Origin: Liolophura sinensis
Lineage: Eukaryota > Mollusca > Polyplacophora > Chitonida > Chitonidae
Direction: 5' to 3'
DNA length: 64,000 nt
Assembly: GCF_032854445.1 (NCBI RefSeq)
Contig: NC_088300.1
Location: 76,687,966 to 76,751,965 of the forward strand
The translations under genes were made by a program, and so were the position numbers. The notes below the pieces were generated by a model, which saw only the letters and a program-made list of their open reading frames with translations, was not told the origin of the DNA and made no database searches. Below, in pieces: positions 1-14,540 of this stretch (position 1 is its first letter; each line of letters starts with the position of its first letter).

Positions 1-3000
1 CTTTTACCTCAGTTAGGGAATCGCATACTCCTGTTCTAAAAATAATACAGTTATGTATAAGGCATGTGGGTCATTGTCTTATTATGATGTATCTCACACG
101 CAAACTGTTGTTAGACAGTAAAATGTCGTGGCTAAGTGTTCGATAGGTTGGGCATGTAACGCAGTGCGCCATCGATTTGAATGCTTTGACTAAGGTTATC
201 AGGTGTGGTTCGCAGTAATTGGCTTCAGCGAAGTTCCACTTGATCAACGCGACTAAATGAGCAGGAGGGAAGATTCTTTTTCACATCCGGCCTGGCTCAA
301 TCGATGGATGATGAGTCCCGAAACCCCATAACTAGCCGGGAAAAATGGACGTCAAATAACCCCATCCGCACTTAACAGCATTTATCGGATTCTGGCTGAA
401 TAGCCATATAGACTGACCAGGCTAGATCATTACACTACAAAGTACGCGACAACACAACAATCTTCTGTCTTACATCCACTGTACAAGACTTTTAACTCTA
501 TAGTTATTACCAGAGTCTGAGACGGTGAATGTCAATCATGGAACTCACAGGATGACGGAGCCTGTGCGTTATACTAACTGTCTGTAAATGACTCATTTGA
601 ACGGGAGTTTATATGTTAATCAATCTTTCTTTGTCATTCATAGTGTGACAGATGGTAGCAACATACGCATACATTAGTCTCACTATTTCTACATAACCTA
701 GTGCATTGTAGCATCAAATTACAGTATATTGTTTCATGTAGCGACACCTGGGTCCACGTGCCTGTGGACGCCGGAACATATTCGATCTGCAGATTTCTCA
801 TTAATTGAGAAAGGTATGTAAAAGTGAGATTGTGCGCCAGGACAGAACCCGGAAATAAACTGAAAACTATACGATCTGCAGATGTGACACAGATTATCGT
901 TTAAGTTCACTTGGTATGGGTACTTACGTACCAAACCGTATTCTACTCGTCACCTTCTGTACTGAAAAATTTTCGTCCGTTTTTATTGAACATTTCTTAT
1001 TTTGGTAAAATGTTGAAACTTCTGGTAAACAACACTGGCACACTTGTATTCAACTCACAAACATACGTAAAATTGCGTGCAGTTTGCATCAATTTCGTAA
1101 ACAAGGTGGCAAAATGGATCAAATCTGATAAACATGTCCCATGAGCAATTCAACATTGTTGCAGATGTTTAATTTACACAAAAATTGAAACTCGGCGAAA
1201 GATAAAATTTTTAAGGTTATGTGAGACAATTAAAAAAAATTACAATTAAAAACTGTCTACAAAGCCGAGTATGACCGTCAGATCACGGGACAATATGGAA
1301 ATCAGATTTACACCCTTTCCCCAGTGATGTTATGTACAGAGCTGATCAGGCCGCCATTAGGCGAATCAAAACTTCACAGGTTGAGATGATCATAGCAATG
1401 ACAATATGTATCCCGACAAGCCGCTTGGACCTCTATATATACGTTTAAGAAATTACTATGAAATTTGAGATTACTGGTCAGGTATAGGTGTCCAAATTAG
1501 TTTGCAAATATAAAGTTTATCCTGTTGTAAGTTTTGTCTTGAAGACTGTTTTAAACTCTGGGAGGACGTCCGATGGGAATTGTACTCGATTATCTCAATT
1601 CTTCATCTGTTGTTTTCACATTGTACGATACAACTCCATACCTTGAACTATACCTGTCCGTGTATTGCCATACTAATCAAGGAATCAGTTTTTCTCTTAC
1701 GTCATGTCTAATTATATGACCATGGCAAAGATATACCTGGGCATGTGACCTGCTCTAGTGAACATTTCATTTTGTCTCATAAATCTTACAACGAATAAAA
1801 CTACACAATCGAATTGCTGGGGAGAGAAAATCATGCTGTTGCCACTTTCCATGAAATAATTCAAAATAATTCGATGTTTTCAATATCACTCAGGTAAAAA
1901 CTTTTATTCCTCTGTGGAGGGCTAATGGCATTGAGAAAGCACATCATTTACTAAAAAATATGTATCAGCTTTCTTTGCTTGGCATTTTTTTTCACACCAA
2001 CGGTATTGTTCGATGTGCGTCAATGCCCCGACGGTGCCAAATAATTTCATCAACCTTATTGAAATAGAACCGATGGAATTCCCTCATGCAGACATAACGT
2101 ACACACGCTTAGAGCCCGGGAGCCGCGACGTCAACAATATTAATGTCGACGTTTTTTTTTGTTCAGGACCAAGATTGTTTGAGAAGATGTATGAAGATTG
2201 ATGAGGAAGCCTTGCGTCAGGGACCTAACCCTGAAAACCTCGGAGAGAAAGGCGAGACTGACGCCGGCATGAGAGGTTATATTTGGTGATGTTAAATACC
2301 AGCTGGCATTCAAGGTGGGGGGGGGGGGGGGCAATTGAGAGAGAAGCCTGTGTTCCGGGTATGAGTGGACGTTACGACTCCTCCATGAGGTACTTCAGCA
2401 TCAGAGAGAATGTGTAAGCCACTACACGGTATAACGTACCAGAATGTTCTACTGTAATTGAACCTGTTAACTGTGCGCCGCTATTAGAGCCTACGGCATT
2501 CAGCAGGTTGTCATGTAAGTGCTGACGTCAGGGACACCATTAACATATGCATATAAAGTGTTAAATGGGATATGCTTTCAGTAAAGCATACACAGGTGCA
2601 ATGAAGTTGAGGTTGCGAAATTAAACCAATTCCTCTTTTACGATTCACCTTACAAGGAGTTAACTGTGTGCCAAACCAAAAGAAAAAATAGTTAAGATAC
2701 AGAATGATGTAGACGTTTACACAGTTTATTCTCAAATTGCTCCAAACTTCTGAACATAATAACAAGATTTGCAGCATGTAAACATAGTTCAGATTCTAAA
2801 GGGTTGCCCTATAAATGTATGGCACAGCAGGAAGAAAACCAGGTGCCATAGCAACACAAGAGACCTCTGATTGCTACTTCCAGCATGTAGCAGAGATTGT
2901 ACATACCGGAAATACCTTTCTGCTTATTGCCTGTAGACATAGGAATTTGGGGCCTTTTCTAATCAATCACTGGCATTTCCTTGATCTGATTAGATCTGAT

Positions 3001-5354
3001 TGGTGAAAGGGGAATGTGGTTTAGCTGGTGTGCTTTTTGTCCTGTCAGTGGTCGAGAAAGGCCTGGTGTTTGTCCTCGTCTCCCACCAATGTCCTGTCAA
3101 CTAAGACAGACTCAAATCAGCTAGAGTGGACCACAGTCAGCCGTGGCAGCCTAATTCTCTGGGGGGATTGATTGAGAAAAGATAAAGCCTCCTCAATGTT
3201 TCTTTGAAGCCTAACTGTGAAGGGTTGGGCATTGAAGAACGCTCCTATTGCTACGCCTCACAATTTCTTTGTCAAGTGTGAAACTAACACTGGATTTAAA
3301 GCAGAACGTCTGTGACCATGAGTTTTTCTATAAGGCATGCCTGTTAAGAATAACAGTTAAATGTTCTCAACATTGTCAGTAAACACGGCCATGCGGTTTT
3401 CTTAACAAATTAACTATATTTGAAATATCCCTGCAGCTTCTACGTAGACAAACACTGGAGTAGTTTATCACGGGGTCAAAGATGACGGATGTTGAGGTGG
3501 CTAATGGGTGGCTATTTCCACAAATTGACAATATGCCAAACGACCATAGTTCTGATCAGCGCCGCGAAAAGTCAAACAAGAATAGAATAGGCAGTGTGGC
3601 GGCGACATTCGCTTCAAGGACTTTGTTCTGCTCCAACAACTATCAGTTAGCATAAGTGCTATTCGTTGTGAGGTAAATCAAGCTGCGGGAAAAATTTGAT
3701 AATAGATATCATAAACTAGTTCAGGTCAATTAGTGTGACTTTCTTTTTGTAAATGAAAGTTTATTTTGCAATATTCAAACGAAAAAAGAGTAAGATGACG
3801 GTCAAGGACATCTTGCATAATTCATATTTTCTCTAACATACTAAACTAAATGTACACTGCAAGTCGAGATGTCAGGGTGTCTGATGCGTATTAAGTAACG
3901 AATCCGAAAGCCTGACCACGACAACATGACAACGTTGCAGCACTACAAAAAGAGTGAAAATACACCCTCTACACCCGTCTAGCACGGCCAGTAAATTTGA
4001 GACCCAATTCTGGTCATCTGGCAGTGTACATAGGCAATCGGAGTCTAAGACGTTACCCAGGACTATCTTCCTTACTTTTATAAGAAACCAGATTTTCTGT
4101 GTCACCAGGAGACTTTAACGGTTAACTGAAGGTATCTCTGCCAGCGAGTGAGAGGCTCAAACGCCCGATTCTATTTAGTCGTGCCTGTGTTGGTGATATA
4201 AACCGCGAGTCCGAATGATACAGAACTGCATATCAGGGTCGTCCTCGGTGTATTCTCTACTCTCTGTTAGCCTTCAGAGGAACGCGATGCCCATCAGACA
4301 AAAACAGATGAATTTCTAGGTAATTTGGGTAATCTTACAATCCCAGGGATTTTCAACGTAAAAAACTCCCATTTTAGCTAACATGCATGCATCTACAACA
4401 TGTGTAGTGATGTAGCGGACTTGGTTTCAGGAGCGACCTTTCATTTAAAATTACTATACATAGGCATTTGGATATTGAACTGATAGGGTAACCAAACAAA
4501 TGTGCATGGACAGAAAGCAAAGCACCCATAGATTTGTGACTCCTCTTCATTTTAGTGCTGCATTGCATTTTATATACTTCTTAATTCCATCATTTCAATC
4601 ACTTGCTCAGAACTGAAACAGCGGCCTCCATCTCGTTATATAGTTGTCAATGTATTCAGTGTTTCATTGTATTTCCCCCTCTCTCGTTTAGCAGAAGGAA
4701 CCCAGCGACCAGTGACAAATATTCTATATAAGCCCGGTGTTATTGCCATCTATGTTTAACACCTCTACCTCTATTGTATATGCATGAGTCTATTTTTATT
4801 TTTCACAGTGAAAACTTTGATATTTGAAACCATACATGAAAATCTTAAGGTCTGTTTGGGTTTTAAAGTAAATGCCTAACTGGAAACCATCAAAGTCATG
4901 AAAGGTCTACGAGATTCTGACAGATCCAGAAAAAGGCTGGAAGTAATATGTGAAATAAATGTTGTGAGAGATATCCCCCGGGAAAGAATTAGTTTTCGTT
5001 TTCGAATCCTGATTTTAAGTAGTATCACACCTCGGTGGACATCTATGTTCACAATAGCTAATGATTTACAAATTGTAAGTCTGATAAAATCAAGTTATGA
5101 TTAGTGTTTTTAAGCACACTTCACCACAAGGTCACCAAACGCTGTTTAAGACACTTTCGTGGTACGGGTAATATTTACTATCTTTGTATATATTTTATAT
5201 TTTTGTTACCTTCTTGCACGTCTGCATGTGCCACTGTGTTAAGCTAAGGATATTTCATAAACTTTAATAGAGATATTATGAAAAAATATAAAAATATCAA
5301 CCTGACAAAATACTCATTTGTCTTGTTTGTTTAGTGTTTAGTGTTTCACGCAGT
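1..5354. other. No gene recognised
   Basis: AT-rich sequence with only short chance frames (under 90 codons). It holds a poly-G tract near 2320 and a TGACGTCA site at 2523; nothing else is supported. Confidence 0.6.
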
Positions 5355-5480
5355 AGTAAATAATAATTCACTTATACGACGGCGGCCATTATGGTGGGAG
5401 AAAACCGTTCTGAACCTGGGAGAAACCCATGAGCATCCTCAAGCTGGTTGCTGACCTCCCCATGTACGACTGGAAAATAC
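5355..5480 (-). mobile_element. SINE family A fragment
   Basis: CACTTATACGACGGCGGCCA, TTATGGTGGGAGAAAACCG and GGGAGAAACCCATGAGCATC match the 3' body of family A read in reverse. Both ends are missing. Confidence 0.7.
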
Positions 5481-5691
5481 TGATTGACATAAGTTACAAT
5501 GGGACACCAAACCATGGTGCTCTGTTCAAAACAACATACCCCTGTAACCCTTTCCACAACCAAACTGCAGTGCAGCCTCGATTCTAATCCACTGAAGATA
5601 GGCACCGCTCTCGCATGAATCTAGGTTACCGGCTCCCGATATGCACCGTTTTACGTCTGGAAATACACTGAAAAATACAAGACTAAAATAC

Positions 5692-5820
5692 AAAATGGCA
5701 GGTTGATTCTCCTCCTACAGAACCAAAATGGCTGGCTGATTTTCCTCCTATATAACAAAAATGGCAGGTTGATTCTTCTCCTACATAGCCAAAATGGCAG
5801 GTTGATTCTCCTCCTAAATG
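5692..5820. repeat. 33-bp tandem repeat, 4 copies
   Basis: AAAATGGCAGGTTGATTCTC-CTCCTAC starts at 5692, 5725, 5758 and 5791. Confidence 0.93.
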
Positions 5821-7507
5821 ATATAACATATTAACATATTTGTTTTTCCAAACACTACGTGCGCTTTACTTTGGCAAATTTAAAATCTTTTGATATTCCA
5901 TTTTTGATAATATGCCATTTGATATTCGAACGCCCAAAAAGTAAGCGGGCTGTGTGACAAGATGAGAGGAGGGACCGTATGATGGTTCCTTTTAATTCAC
6001 ATACTGGTCAATAAGTAGCTTAATTGTTATTTTCCAAAACTAGAGGCAAGTCCTGCCAACAACTTATGTTATATTTACAAGTTATTCTGCTAATGGTTCT
6101 GCAAACATTTTAAAATAGTAAAATGTGTGATGGATATGAACATAGCCATCCCGCGTAGCGATGTTATGATGTTGTGAATGTGAAGGCGAATTGACCTAAT
6201 GCTTGACCATGGGCAAAGCCTACAGGACCACTGAGCAGCTAAGGTTACTTATTACTCTGGCCACAATGATCCAGTCGCCCACCATAAAGGTCGCTATATT
6301 CTCTTCATTAAATACTCCTCAGTTTGCCATCTCGTTAGTCAGGATTGTCACGAATGATCTTACTCAAAGGGTTGACGAAATGTTGTTCCAGTCATTACAG
6401 GAACACGCTGCGCTAAACTAGATTGAGAATTTTTTTTACATTTTTCTAATAATGTTTGCTAGTTGGGTTTTTTTTTCTAAATTTATTTTTAGCAATGTAT
6501 TAAAGCACACCGATGTCCGCACATCGATGGAGCGAGGCGTGCTTTGTCATATGTGAATTACAATTTATTAAACAAATGGCTCGACAATGGTCCTGCGCAG
6601 TATTTCCTGTCTTCCTGTATTGTACAAATACATATGGATTCCGGCATTTTCTGAGCCATGACAGATTTGATGGCGGACAAAAATGTTCCCAAGATTCCTG
6701 AAATTAACCGTTAACTTAGGACACAATGTAGAACAACGATTACCCTATTCAGATTTGAAAATAAACAATCATTACAGACTTACATTAACACCAAAATACC
6801 AACAACTTAATACGAAGTGATCATATCAACGGTTGTAATAACCCAGTTATGACAAAGGCTAACAGTTGTTACATTTAGCACTTGTTAGCTCATTGAGTTC
6901 AGGTGAATAGTCAGGTGAGCATTTGACTAAAGACCTTTCTTTAAGATCTTCTAAGGCAAATACAAATGCTTCATTCAGTTTAAACGATTCATTTTCAAGC
7001 CAAGAATCAACTTCTTAATGGCGAGCAAGAATCATATGGCTGAAAGAGGTACAGGCCTTTAGGGTGTGTATTTTCCTAAAAATAGCCAAGGTGTTTGCAG
7101 CTTACCAATCTAAAAAGCAATGCATAGCCATAATGTTTTGACCGGCAATGTGCACTGGATTACATATTACACTAAATGGTGCTTTGCACAGAGCATTGGA
7201 AGTATTTATCTGTACCATACACTGTATCATTTCTTAACGACGTCTTAGCATCCTACACAGTACGTCAATGAGAGTATTAAACTGTGGCAATATGCTTACC
7301 TGCAGGCATGTTTGAGCTTTGTTACGTCGAAAGACCTCATGCCCAGTTTGTAGCGGCTGAGAGGTTGAAGGCATCTGTGAATGGCGTTGTCGTCACAACC
7401 TGCTGACGTCACACCTGTCAAGCACAGATAGAAGCATATACATGTACACCCTGTGAATTAAAAGCATGGATCATACGGCATGGATCAGAGGGTAAGTATA
7501 GGAAACA

Positions 7508-7790
7508 TACAGTACAGTAATACATGTTGTGAACGTACAGTAATACATGTTGTGAACGTACAGTAATACATGTTGTGAACATACAGTAATACATATTGTG
7601 AACGTACAGTAAGCATTGTGAACGCACAGTAAGTATTGTAAACGTATAGTAAGCATTGTGAGCATACAGTAAGCATTGTGAACGTACAGTAAGTATTGTG
7701 AACGCACAGTAAGCATTGTGAAGGTACAGTAAGCATTGTGAACGCACAGTAAGCATTGTGAACATACAGTAAGCATCGTGAACTTAAACT
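7508..7790. repeat. 20/23-bp tandem repeat
   Basis: 23-bp units (CAGTAATACATGTTGTGAAC-GTA) followed by 20-bp units (CAGTAAGCATTGTGAACGTA). Open frames on the minus strand here come from the repeats. Confidence 0.95.
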
Positions 7791-7984
7791 CAGGACAATA
7801 GGTTAACTTGCACGACTGCTGTTTTTTCCAGCCTTTGGAGTCGTACGTCTTCATTAATGGGGCATTGCCTTATTTGGGAAGCGGACGCCTAAAACTCGGT
7901 CTGAATAGACCAGACCAAGATGAAGATAAAACATATCAACATCCACACCTAGCCAATTTTCCCTTTCTTTGATTGCGTCATGAA

Positions 7985-8206
7985 TGGAGTAACAGGGTCT
8001 GTGACAGTATCATGAATGCTTATAGAAAAGTCTGTAGAATGATAAAGGCGGGGCGGCTGAAATTTTAACGTGTATATCAGTTTCAGCATGGCTCGGGTAA
8101 CAGGGTCTGTGACAATATCATTGCAACTTATAGAATAGTATGCAGAATGATAATGGCGTGATGGCTGAAATCTTAACTTGTATGTTAATACCAGCATGGC
8201 TGCAGA
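7985..8206. repeat. 108-bp tandem duplication
   Basis: Two copies, about 108 bp apart, begin AACAGGGTCTGTGAC at 7991 and 8099. Both run through AGAATGATAA-GGCG to CAGCATGGC. They are moderately diverged. Confidence 0.85.
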
Positions 8207-11200
8207 GGAAACACAGTTTGGTGTAACTAAGGGCGTGACTCTCTTGGTTGTGTACCGATACCCACTTTTTCCTGTTTCATACTTATAGGTGTAGTCCCGT
8301 GTGGAGAATGACAGGTATTACAGCGTTAAAAGAAGAAAGCTCTTTGTTCTGAACAAAATTCGCGATGGTTAATGGAGCCAAACAAAAGAATTGTGAGCAA
8401 GTGCATTCGCCCTAAGATGTATTTATGGCTTTCCAAATGTTTCTCTCGTTTTATCTGCCACGTGAGTCTAGGAAGAATACTACTGGTGCAGGGAATGACA
8501 ACGTCTGGGGATTCATTCAATAGGATCAAAGTATTTCCCTTGTTAAGTCTTCTTATTCACCTCTGTGATAACTCGGCTCTCAGTCTGTCCTGGTATTGTA
8601 TTAACAAAGATCCTTTCACCAACCTATTGTTAGCCTTCTGGCTGTCCCATGAAGTCGTTCAACTATAGCAGCTGGCATAGGACGCCTGGAAAATAACTGA
8701 CCACATGGTTTATGCTACTGTAACCAGATTACCTTCGTTAAAGGACATTTTCGTTTGGCTACAGCCTAACACCCTTTTGATGTTGTAAACAGAGTTTTTT
8801 TATTGAAATGTGATACCTGTTTCTGCAGGATATGACACATTATTGTAGGTACAGTTGTAGCTATTTGTTTTAGCGCTCTGCTCGATAATATTTCACTCAT
8901 AAGACATCAGTCAGCTCTATGATTAAAGAAATCGGAAAGAAAACTGAGACAAACCGACCTTCACTGAATAATTAACAAATTATCAGCATGACTTAAAGCC
9001 GCAACCAAACAAGCCAGAACTTAACTGGTCAAGTTCTGATCGCTGACGACGATTGTTACGTTTTATTCCAATAAGCGCTGGTGAGTTACCAGCTAGAGTA
9101 GCAGTCAGCCAGCCAACTTAAGGCGACATAGAGAAGGAGTCTTGAAAAACTCTCCTCGGGCAAACAATCGCAGACAAATGGTTCAAATGGTAGACACATC
9201 ACTTAGACAGTCCGTGTTTGGGTTGTCCGCATTGTAATGTAGCTAATCAAAGGAGAGCTTGTGCAGGAGTGTCACTGCGGTGACCTTTAACCCTCTCACA
9301 CTATTAAGTTATAAACCGAACCACATATCGCCTGTAATGAAATTATAGAGACTGTGTGACGGTGAGTGGGTGTGAGGTAACACTTTACTACACGGCACTC
9401 AAGGGACAGCGCCGAGAAGAGCTGGCTACGCAGTTCCGGCACTCGGACGTACAATGACCATTAACTACCCACGTGGCGTGCACAGAATGGAATCGGTCTA
9501 CGCGAAAACGCTAAACTTCGTCTTTGTAGATGAAGTCTTCTCGGGCTCTTATTTGTTCACCAAGTTAGCGCTCGGAGCTCACGGGTTCTGACAATCACCT
9601 GCTTCCATGCTGACGAGTCCCTCAAAGCAATTATTAGTTGCCAAATCCATGTGGTTAATCAGTATTTTTCGAATTGATTAACAGAAAAGTAATGTCTCTG
9701 AAAAAAGGTCAGTCTTTGTGATTTCATAATTGTATGCCTGATACAGGATGTTAAACTTCTGCTCCTGATGAATAATCCATCGTTTTCATCAGGAGAACAT
9801 TCATCACAAGGTGTAGCCTTCGTTCAAAGAGGACAAAATGTTAAATGAACACATGGGTGAGTGCTTTAAGCTAACATCTTATGCAGCACCTGCTGAAACC
9901 TCAAATCAATGCTCCTCTTAACTTCTTTTCTTGAGGTGATTGAGGTTAAGTAAGCTGACAGCCAAAAATGCTCGATTTTCATACTTTACCCAAACACCTG
10001 CTAAATGATTGCATCACCGAGTCTTTTATCCGTCATTATTTGGGGCCATTCCTTCACCGTATAGCCGAATGCCGGCTTTCCTTGACCCAAGGCACTATGT
10101 TAAAAGACAGCTGGTCGTTATGGAATATTTTCCAACTCTGCCACCTTAAAGTGTCACTGTTACATCACAAAGGGATCGAAGCGGGGCACAGCTACGTAGT
10201 GCAACCATCTTAAATTCTCGGGTCAAAATTTCATTTCGGCAACTTTTTAAAAATTTTGATGTCGCAAGCCCGTTCATGTTTTGGCGCCATGCAAAAATGA
10301 AACAGCAGCCCTTATTCATTCAATAACCTATAAGTATTACAGAGTTCCCTCTTAACGGTAGATATGATGAATATTTGAGCCAGACACTGGCAACAGTGCT
10401 GGCTAGAAATATTGCATAACAAACAAATACCTCTGCCATGCGGTTTTCAAGATAGGACCATCAAACAATTTTTATGTAACTTGTAACTGCCTCTTCCATT
10501 AGCTGCTCTTTGTACTTGCCTGCAAACAAATTAGGGTATCAACTACCTGTAAATATTACAGAAAACTAACGAGTGATATTCTTTACTGTCACACCTCAAA
10601 ACTTGCTTTATCCAAGCTTTCTTTTGACTTTCTATGCTCGATGGTATCCTGACGAAAATTGATCATCGTGTGATAAATGTGTCTAATTTGTCAATCTATT
10701 ACTATTAAACTGTTAAGACAGACCCAGCTGTGGTGTTGTAATTTGTACAATGACATCATGCACGTTGCTAATCTGAACATCTTGTCTTGTCTACATCTAG
10801 TGTACTCTTTTATGAATACCTGAGTTATTTGCTGCATCAGAGTTGATGTTTGTATTCAGTATATATATTTCACCATCACGCTGATTTCGGAAGACCACGT
10901 GCTCCCATTTAGTTAATGGGTGGATACCAATTGATAGATGTGTGACCAGATAAATTGATTCTTCTCAAGGCTGTCTCATACGCTTGGCGCATATTTGATA
11001 AACACAGACAGATCTGTTCTACTACATCACGTTTATTTGAGCAATTACTTGAAATCTGGGAGGAAGGCGTTATGGAGCGATGCATCTTTGTCAAGTCCTA
11101 TGTGTGTTATTAAGACGTGGAATGCCGTCGGATTCTTCCCCGGGTGGCTGCTTCTTTACTGATGGTTACTTCACTTCCCCCATCTTTCAGGTCGTTTGTT

Positions 11201-12291
11201 CTCAGAGCCGATTCGACGATTTTCTGATCCTGGTTCTGCGAACGTGTAAATATTTTCTCGGCTCCGAGTCATTCCGAATGTGGTTGGGTTTTGACGATTT
11301 AGCTCTAATTAATCCCTCCAGAACCCCTTGGGAGGCTCAGCTGGGAAGGTCAGTCTGACGAACCAGACCTGTTTACACAGCCAGTCCAGGGAGGTGACTT
11401 TAGCTTAAGGATTAACGCAGAAAATAGCAGTTCTGATTGTCTATAGGACTCTTCGAAGGCGCCTTAATTTCACTGGGACAGACCTAACAGGTATCAGTGG
11501 TTAAGCACCTGGCGTTGAACTTTAATCACATTTGCTCTCAAAGACCTTACAATTCTCTGTCAATGAAAAGACATGATGAAGACATTAAGCTGCCCAGAAT
11601 GTCATAAAGCTGAATCCTTTCTGAATTCCGATGTATCTCTCTGTGAAGTCTTTGACACCGACATGTCAGAAAACATTCCGGAAAATCAATCTACAAAAAA
11701 GACCATCTATAACGGAACTTGCTAATGCAAATGGTAGTTCTTCCCTTAAGGTCTGTTTAAAAGCAAGTGCAATTTCAGGCCAATAAAGCACACATATTTG
11801 TTTAATCGGAGTCCGGGATTTTCTAAATGGGCACATTTGGTGCTATTTAATGTTATGAATGTGTGCACATCTATCACCTCCAAAGTTTATTAACAACAGT
11901 TTCTATAATACAACGTACAAATATAGCTTAAACAAACCAGCGACATCATTGTAAGTAGCAGTATTTTTCAACATTTACATTTCACATGATTTTTTGGTTT
12001 CTGTTGCTCAAGATTGTATTTGTGAAAACTTGATATTCTCAAATGTAGTCCAATTTCAATAATCCCAAAATATTTTAAATGCATCGCAAAACTAGCTTAA
12101 TCAAAACTTGTTCTAATATAGCCATACCTTCCGCGCGAGGTTCATCGACTGTTTTAGCTATCAAAGTACTCTGAGACTTTAACTACATGATAACCTGATA
12201 TGTTTACGGGTTGACGGATACAAACAGTCACCAACATCAGTGTAACTTCACATGTCACATCCGAAGACGTATAGCCTGTGTTCTTGGTGAG
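8207..12291. other. No gene recognised
   Basis: No supported exon. A GC-richer stretch at about 9050-9620 and another near 11080-11360 have short open frames without recognisable domains or splice logic. Confidence 0.5.
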
Positions 12292-12338
12292 TGATTCATA
12301 AATGAAATTTAATGTTACGTCCTAATTTATGAATCAAG

Positions 12339-12776
12339 ATGATATACCTCTATAATGTGTTTACACTGTTCCTGTTCGTATTAACGGGCGAGAGTAGTGC
12401 TAAGACCTATGGCCGAACACTAAGTGGTTTTGACCCCTGTCAGTTTGTTTGTCAGTTTTGCGAAACATTTCATCTGTCAACCCCGTTAAGAAATTTGATT
12501 GCCTCAGGGCATTTGGAATATCAGGCCTCGGAGAGTTCGGGTCTCGCATATTTAGTTATCGGCACCGTACAATGTCTGAATTACGGCCAAATAGAGAGCG
12601 GCACCTTTTCACCCACTTTTGGGAAGCGAAGACAAGTTACGTCTCTTTTCTTGTATTGGTGTATCGTTACGGTAAACCCAGTTCCTACCAAGCCTACCAG
12701 TCAGCATTCAAGGAGCACAATTTACGTCCTCTCCAACAGAACAGGAATTAGACGGCAATACTTACCACTTACATAA
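12339..12776 (+). CDS. Single-exon ORF with signal-peptide-like start, 145 aa
   Basis: The start MIYLYNVFTLFLFVLTGESSA has a hydrophobic core and a plausible cleavage site after SSA. Further in come a CQFVCQFC cysteine cluster and SPTFGKRR, the layout of an amidated peptide followed by a dibasic cleavage site. A perfect 12-bp inverted repeat (12292-12303/12325-12336) lies just upstream. No homology is recognised, and the overlapping 100-aa frame at 12449 weakens the coding case. Confidence 0.2.
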   Translation: MIYLYNVFTLFLFVLTGESSAKTYGRTLSGFDPCQFVCQFCETFHLSTPLRNLIASGHLEYQASESSGLAYLVIGTVQCLNYGQIESGTFSPTFGKRRQVTSLFLYWCIVTVNPVPTKPTSQHSRSTIYVLSNRTGIRRQYLPLT

Positions 12777-13794
12777 TGATATACAGCGTAATAATATACA
12801 TTCGAATGGCTACAACTCATTCAGGTCACCCCTCGCCTCAGTAAACAACCCCATATAATCTATATTCCAGGGTAAAAGACTGGCATTGTTCCAGGCACTT
12901 GGTTTTTATCTCATTCCTACGAGCCAGACACTAAGTTCCAGAAACAGATCTTAACACGACCTGGTCTACGGCTAAGCTTGTATCAGGAGGACTCTCATCC
13001 ACTGCCGTGTACACTGTGAGTTAGATAGTTAATATAGCATGTCTGGTGATCTGTACATGTCAGTGGACAATACTGTAATAGTCACAGAACGTTCCTAACT
13101 CTCTGTAATTTGTGGAGCATACAGACCATGTATGTATGATGTGCAGGTTGTTCCCCTTAATCCCTGCCAACGTCTGTCTTTCACATATTCGCAAAGGTAG
13201 TAACAATGAACATTGCAAAGGAAAGCATTGTGGAACAGAAACCAGGTTCCTGTCTAAAACACTGCAAACAAATTGCTGGACTTATATAGGAGTATCAGTT
13301 TCAAAACCATTGATAAAACGGGATCACAAACAGTTCCACAAACACTGAACAAACTAGTCGCAGATGAAAATGGTATTCGTGTCATTACTTAATGTACAAG
13401 ATTATACATCATACATATCTTGTATGACATTTGTACAGGAGTGAGTAGCTTGTAGTCGCATAGGTTCTCCATTGTACGCCTTGGGCATTCCGGACGTCAT
13501 AAATAACTCATGTCAAAACATTTACGAGCCATTAGGTTTTGGGATTTAATTCTATTCAAGACATAATTTCTTCCCTCAGTTCTAACAGGTGAATACCTTT
13601 TAAAAGTGTGACTATGTACGTTAATTAAATGTGAACAAAAATGATATATGTGTGAAAGAAGACCAGCATGGTTTTCATTATCTGCATGTTGTGTAGCACT
13701 TGGTCTCAACGACATAAAACGTATGCAGCTATATGGGCAGATGAACGTCTGAATGCTTATCGGTGTAGTTTGACGTTCATTCTCGGCATGTGAA

Positions 13795-14008
13795 GGCTTC
13801 AGGATGTGCAAGTGACTGGAACATAGAAACGAATTCAGTGACTGGAACATAGTGACGAAATCAGTGATGAATTCAGTGACTGGAACATAGTGACGAAATC
13901 AGTGATGAATTCAGTGACTGGAACCTAGTGACGAATTCAGTGACTGGAACATAGTGACGAATTCAGTGATGAATTCAGAGACTGGAACATAGTGACGAAT
14001 TCAGTGAC
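13795..14008. repeat. 26/38-bp tandem repeat
   Basis: GAATTCAGTGACTGGAACAT-AGTGAC (26 bp) alternates with a 12-bp spacer GAAATCAGTGAT, giving 26-bp and 38-bp periods. Confidence 0.93.
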
Positions 14009-14159
14009 ATCTATTTAGTTAAAAAAAAACGCAAATGTACCTGAACATAATTAAGGGTACAAAATAAATCTTTGTTAACAGATACAAATTGACATTTCCT
14101 GCCTCCCCCACCTGCATCCAACACACTTTATATAGTGATGTGGAATTACAAAGTACCTG

Positions 14160-14540
14160 CTTGAGTGAGTGAATGAATGTGTGTGGTTTAATCTAACCTT
14201 TGGGGTTTAACTTAACAATTTTTCGGTCATATCAAGACAAAGGAATCCTAAGAGTGCATGTACGTGTAATGTGTATTCTTATTGCAGGACCGATTTCCAC
14301 CGCTCTTTTATCTAGTGCTGCTTCACTGAGACGACTTACTGAAGGCAAATAAATCGCCCCATCCGAGCCATTATACTGACACGAGTCAACCATTCGTTGC
14401 ACTATCCCTTTAATACTGAACGCCAAGCGATGAAGCCACATGTACAACTTCCTCTTTTAACGTCATAGGTGTGACCCGACCCTGGATTGACCCTGGATCT
14501 ACCGCTCCGCTTTACCAACTGTGCTATTGGAGCTGGTAGT
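14160..14540 (-). mobile_element. tRNA-derived SINE (family B), nearly full length
   Basis: On the minus strand, from 14540 down: a tRNA-like head with A-box TAGCACAGTTGGTAAAGCG and B-box region ending GGGTCGGGTCACACC. The body follows with CGCTTGGCGTTCAGTATTAA, GGGATAGTGCAACGA and TGTCAGTATAATGGCTCGG. It ends near TTGTTAAGTTAAACCCC and a simple CATTCATTCACTCACT tail. This type is widespread in molluscs as I know it; the exact family name is not assigned. Confidence 0.8.

Noticed and set aside
7508-7790. CRISPR-like array
   Set aside because: The repeats are directly tandem with no unique spacers, and the DNA is animal nuclear.
7418-7854. Three overlapping minus-strand frames of 83-127 aa
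   Set aside because: All three frames are open because the 20/23-bp repeat lacks stop codons; a repeat artefact.
14455-14540. tRNA gene
   Set aside because: The A/B-box-like sequence does not fold into a full cloverleaf as read and is followed by a known SINE-type body; it is the head of a SINE.
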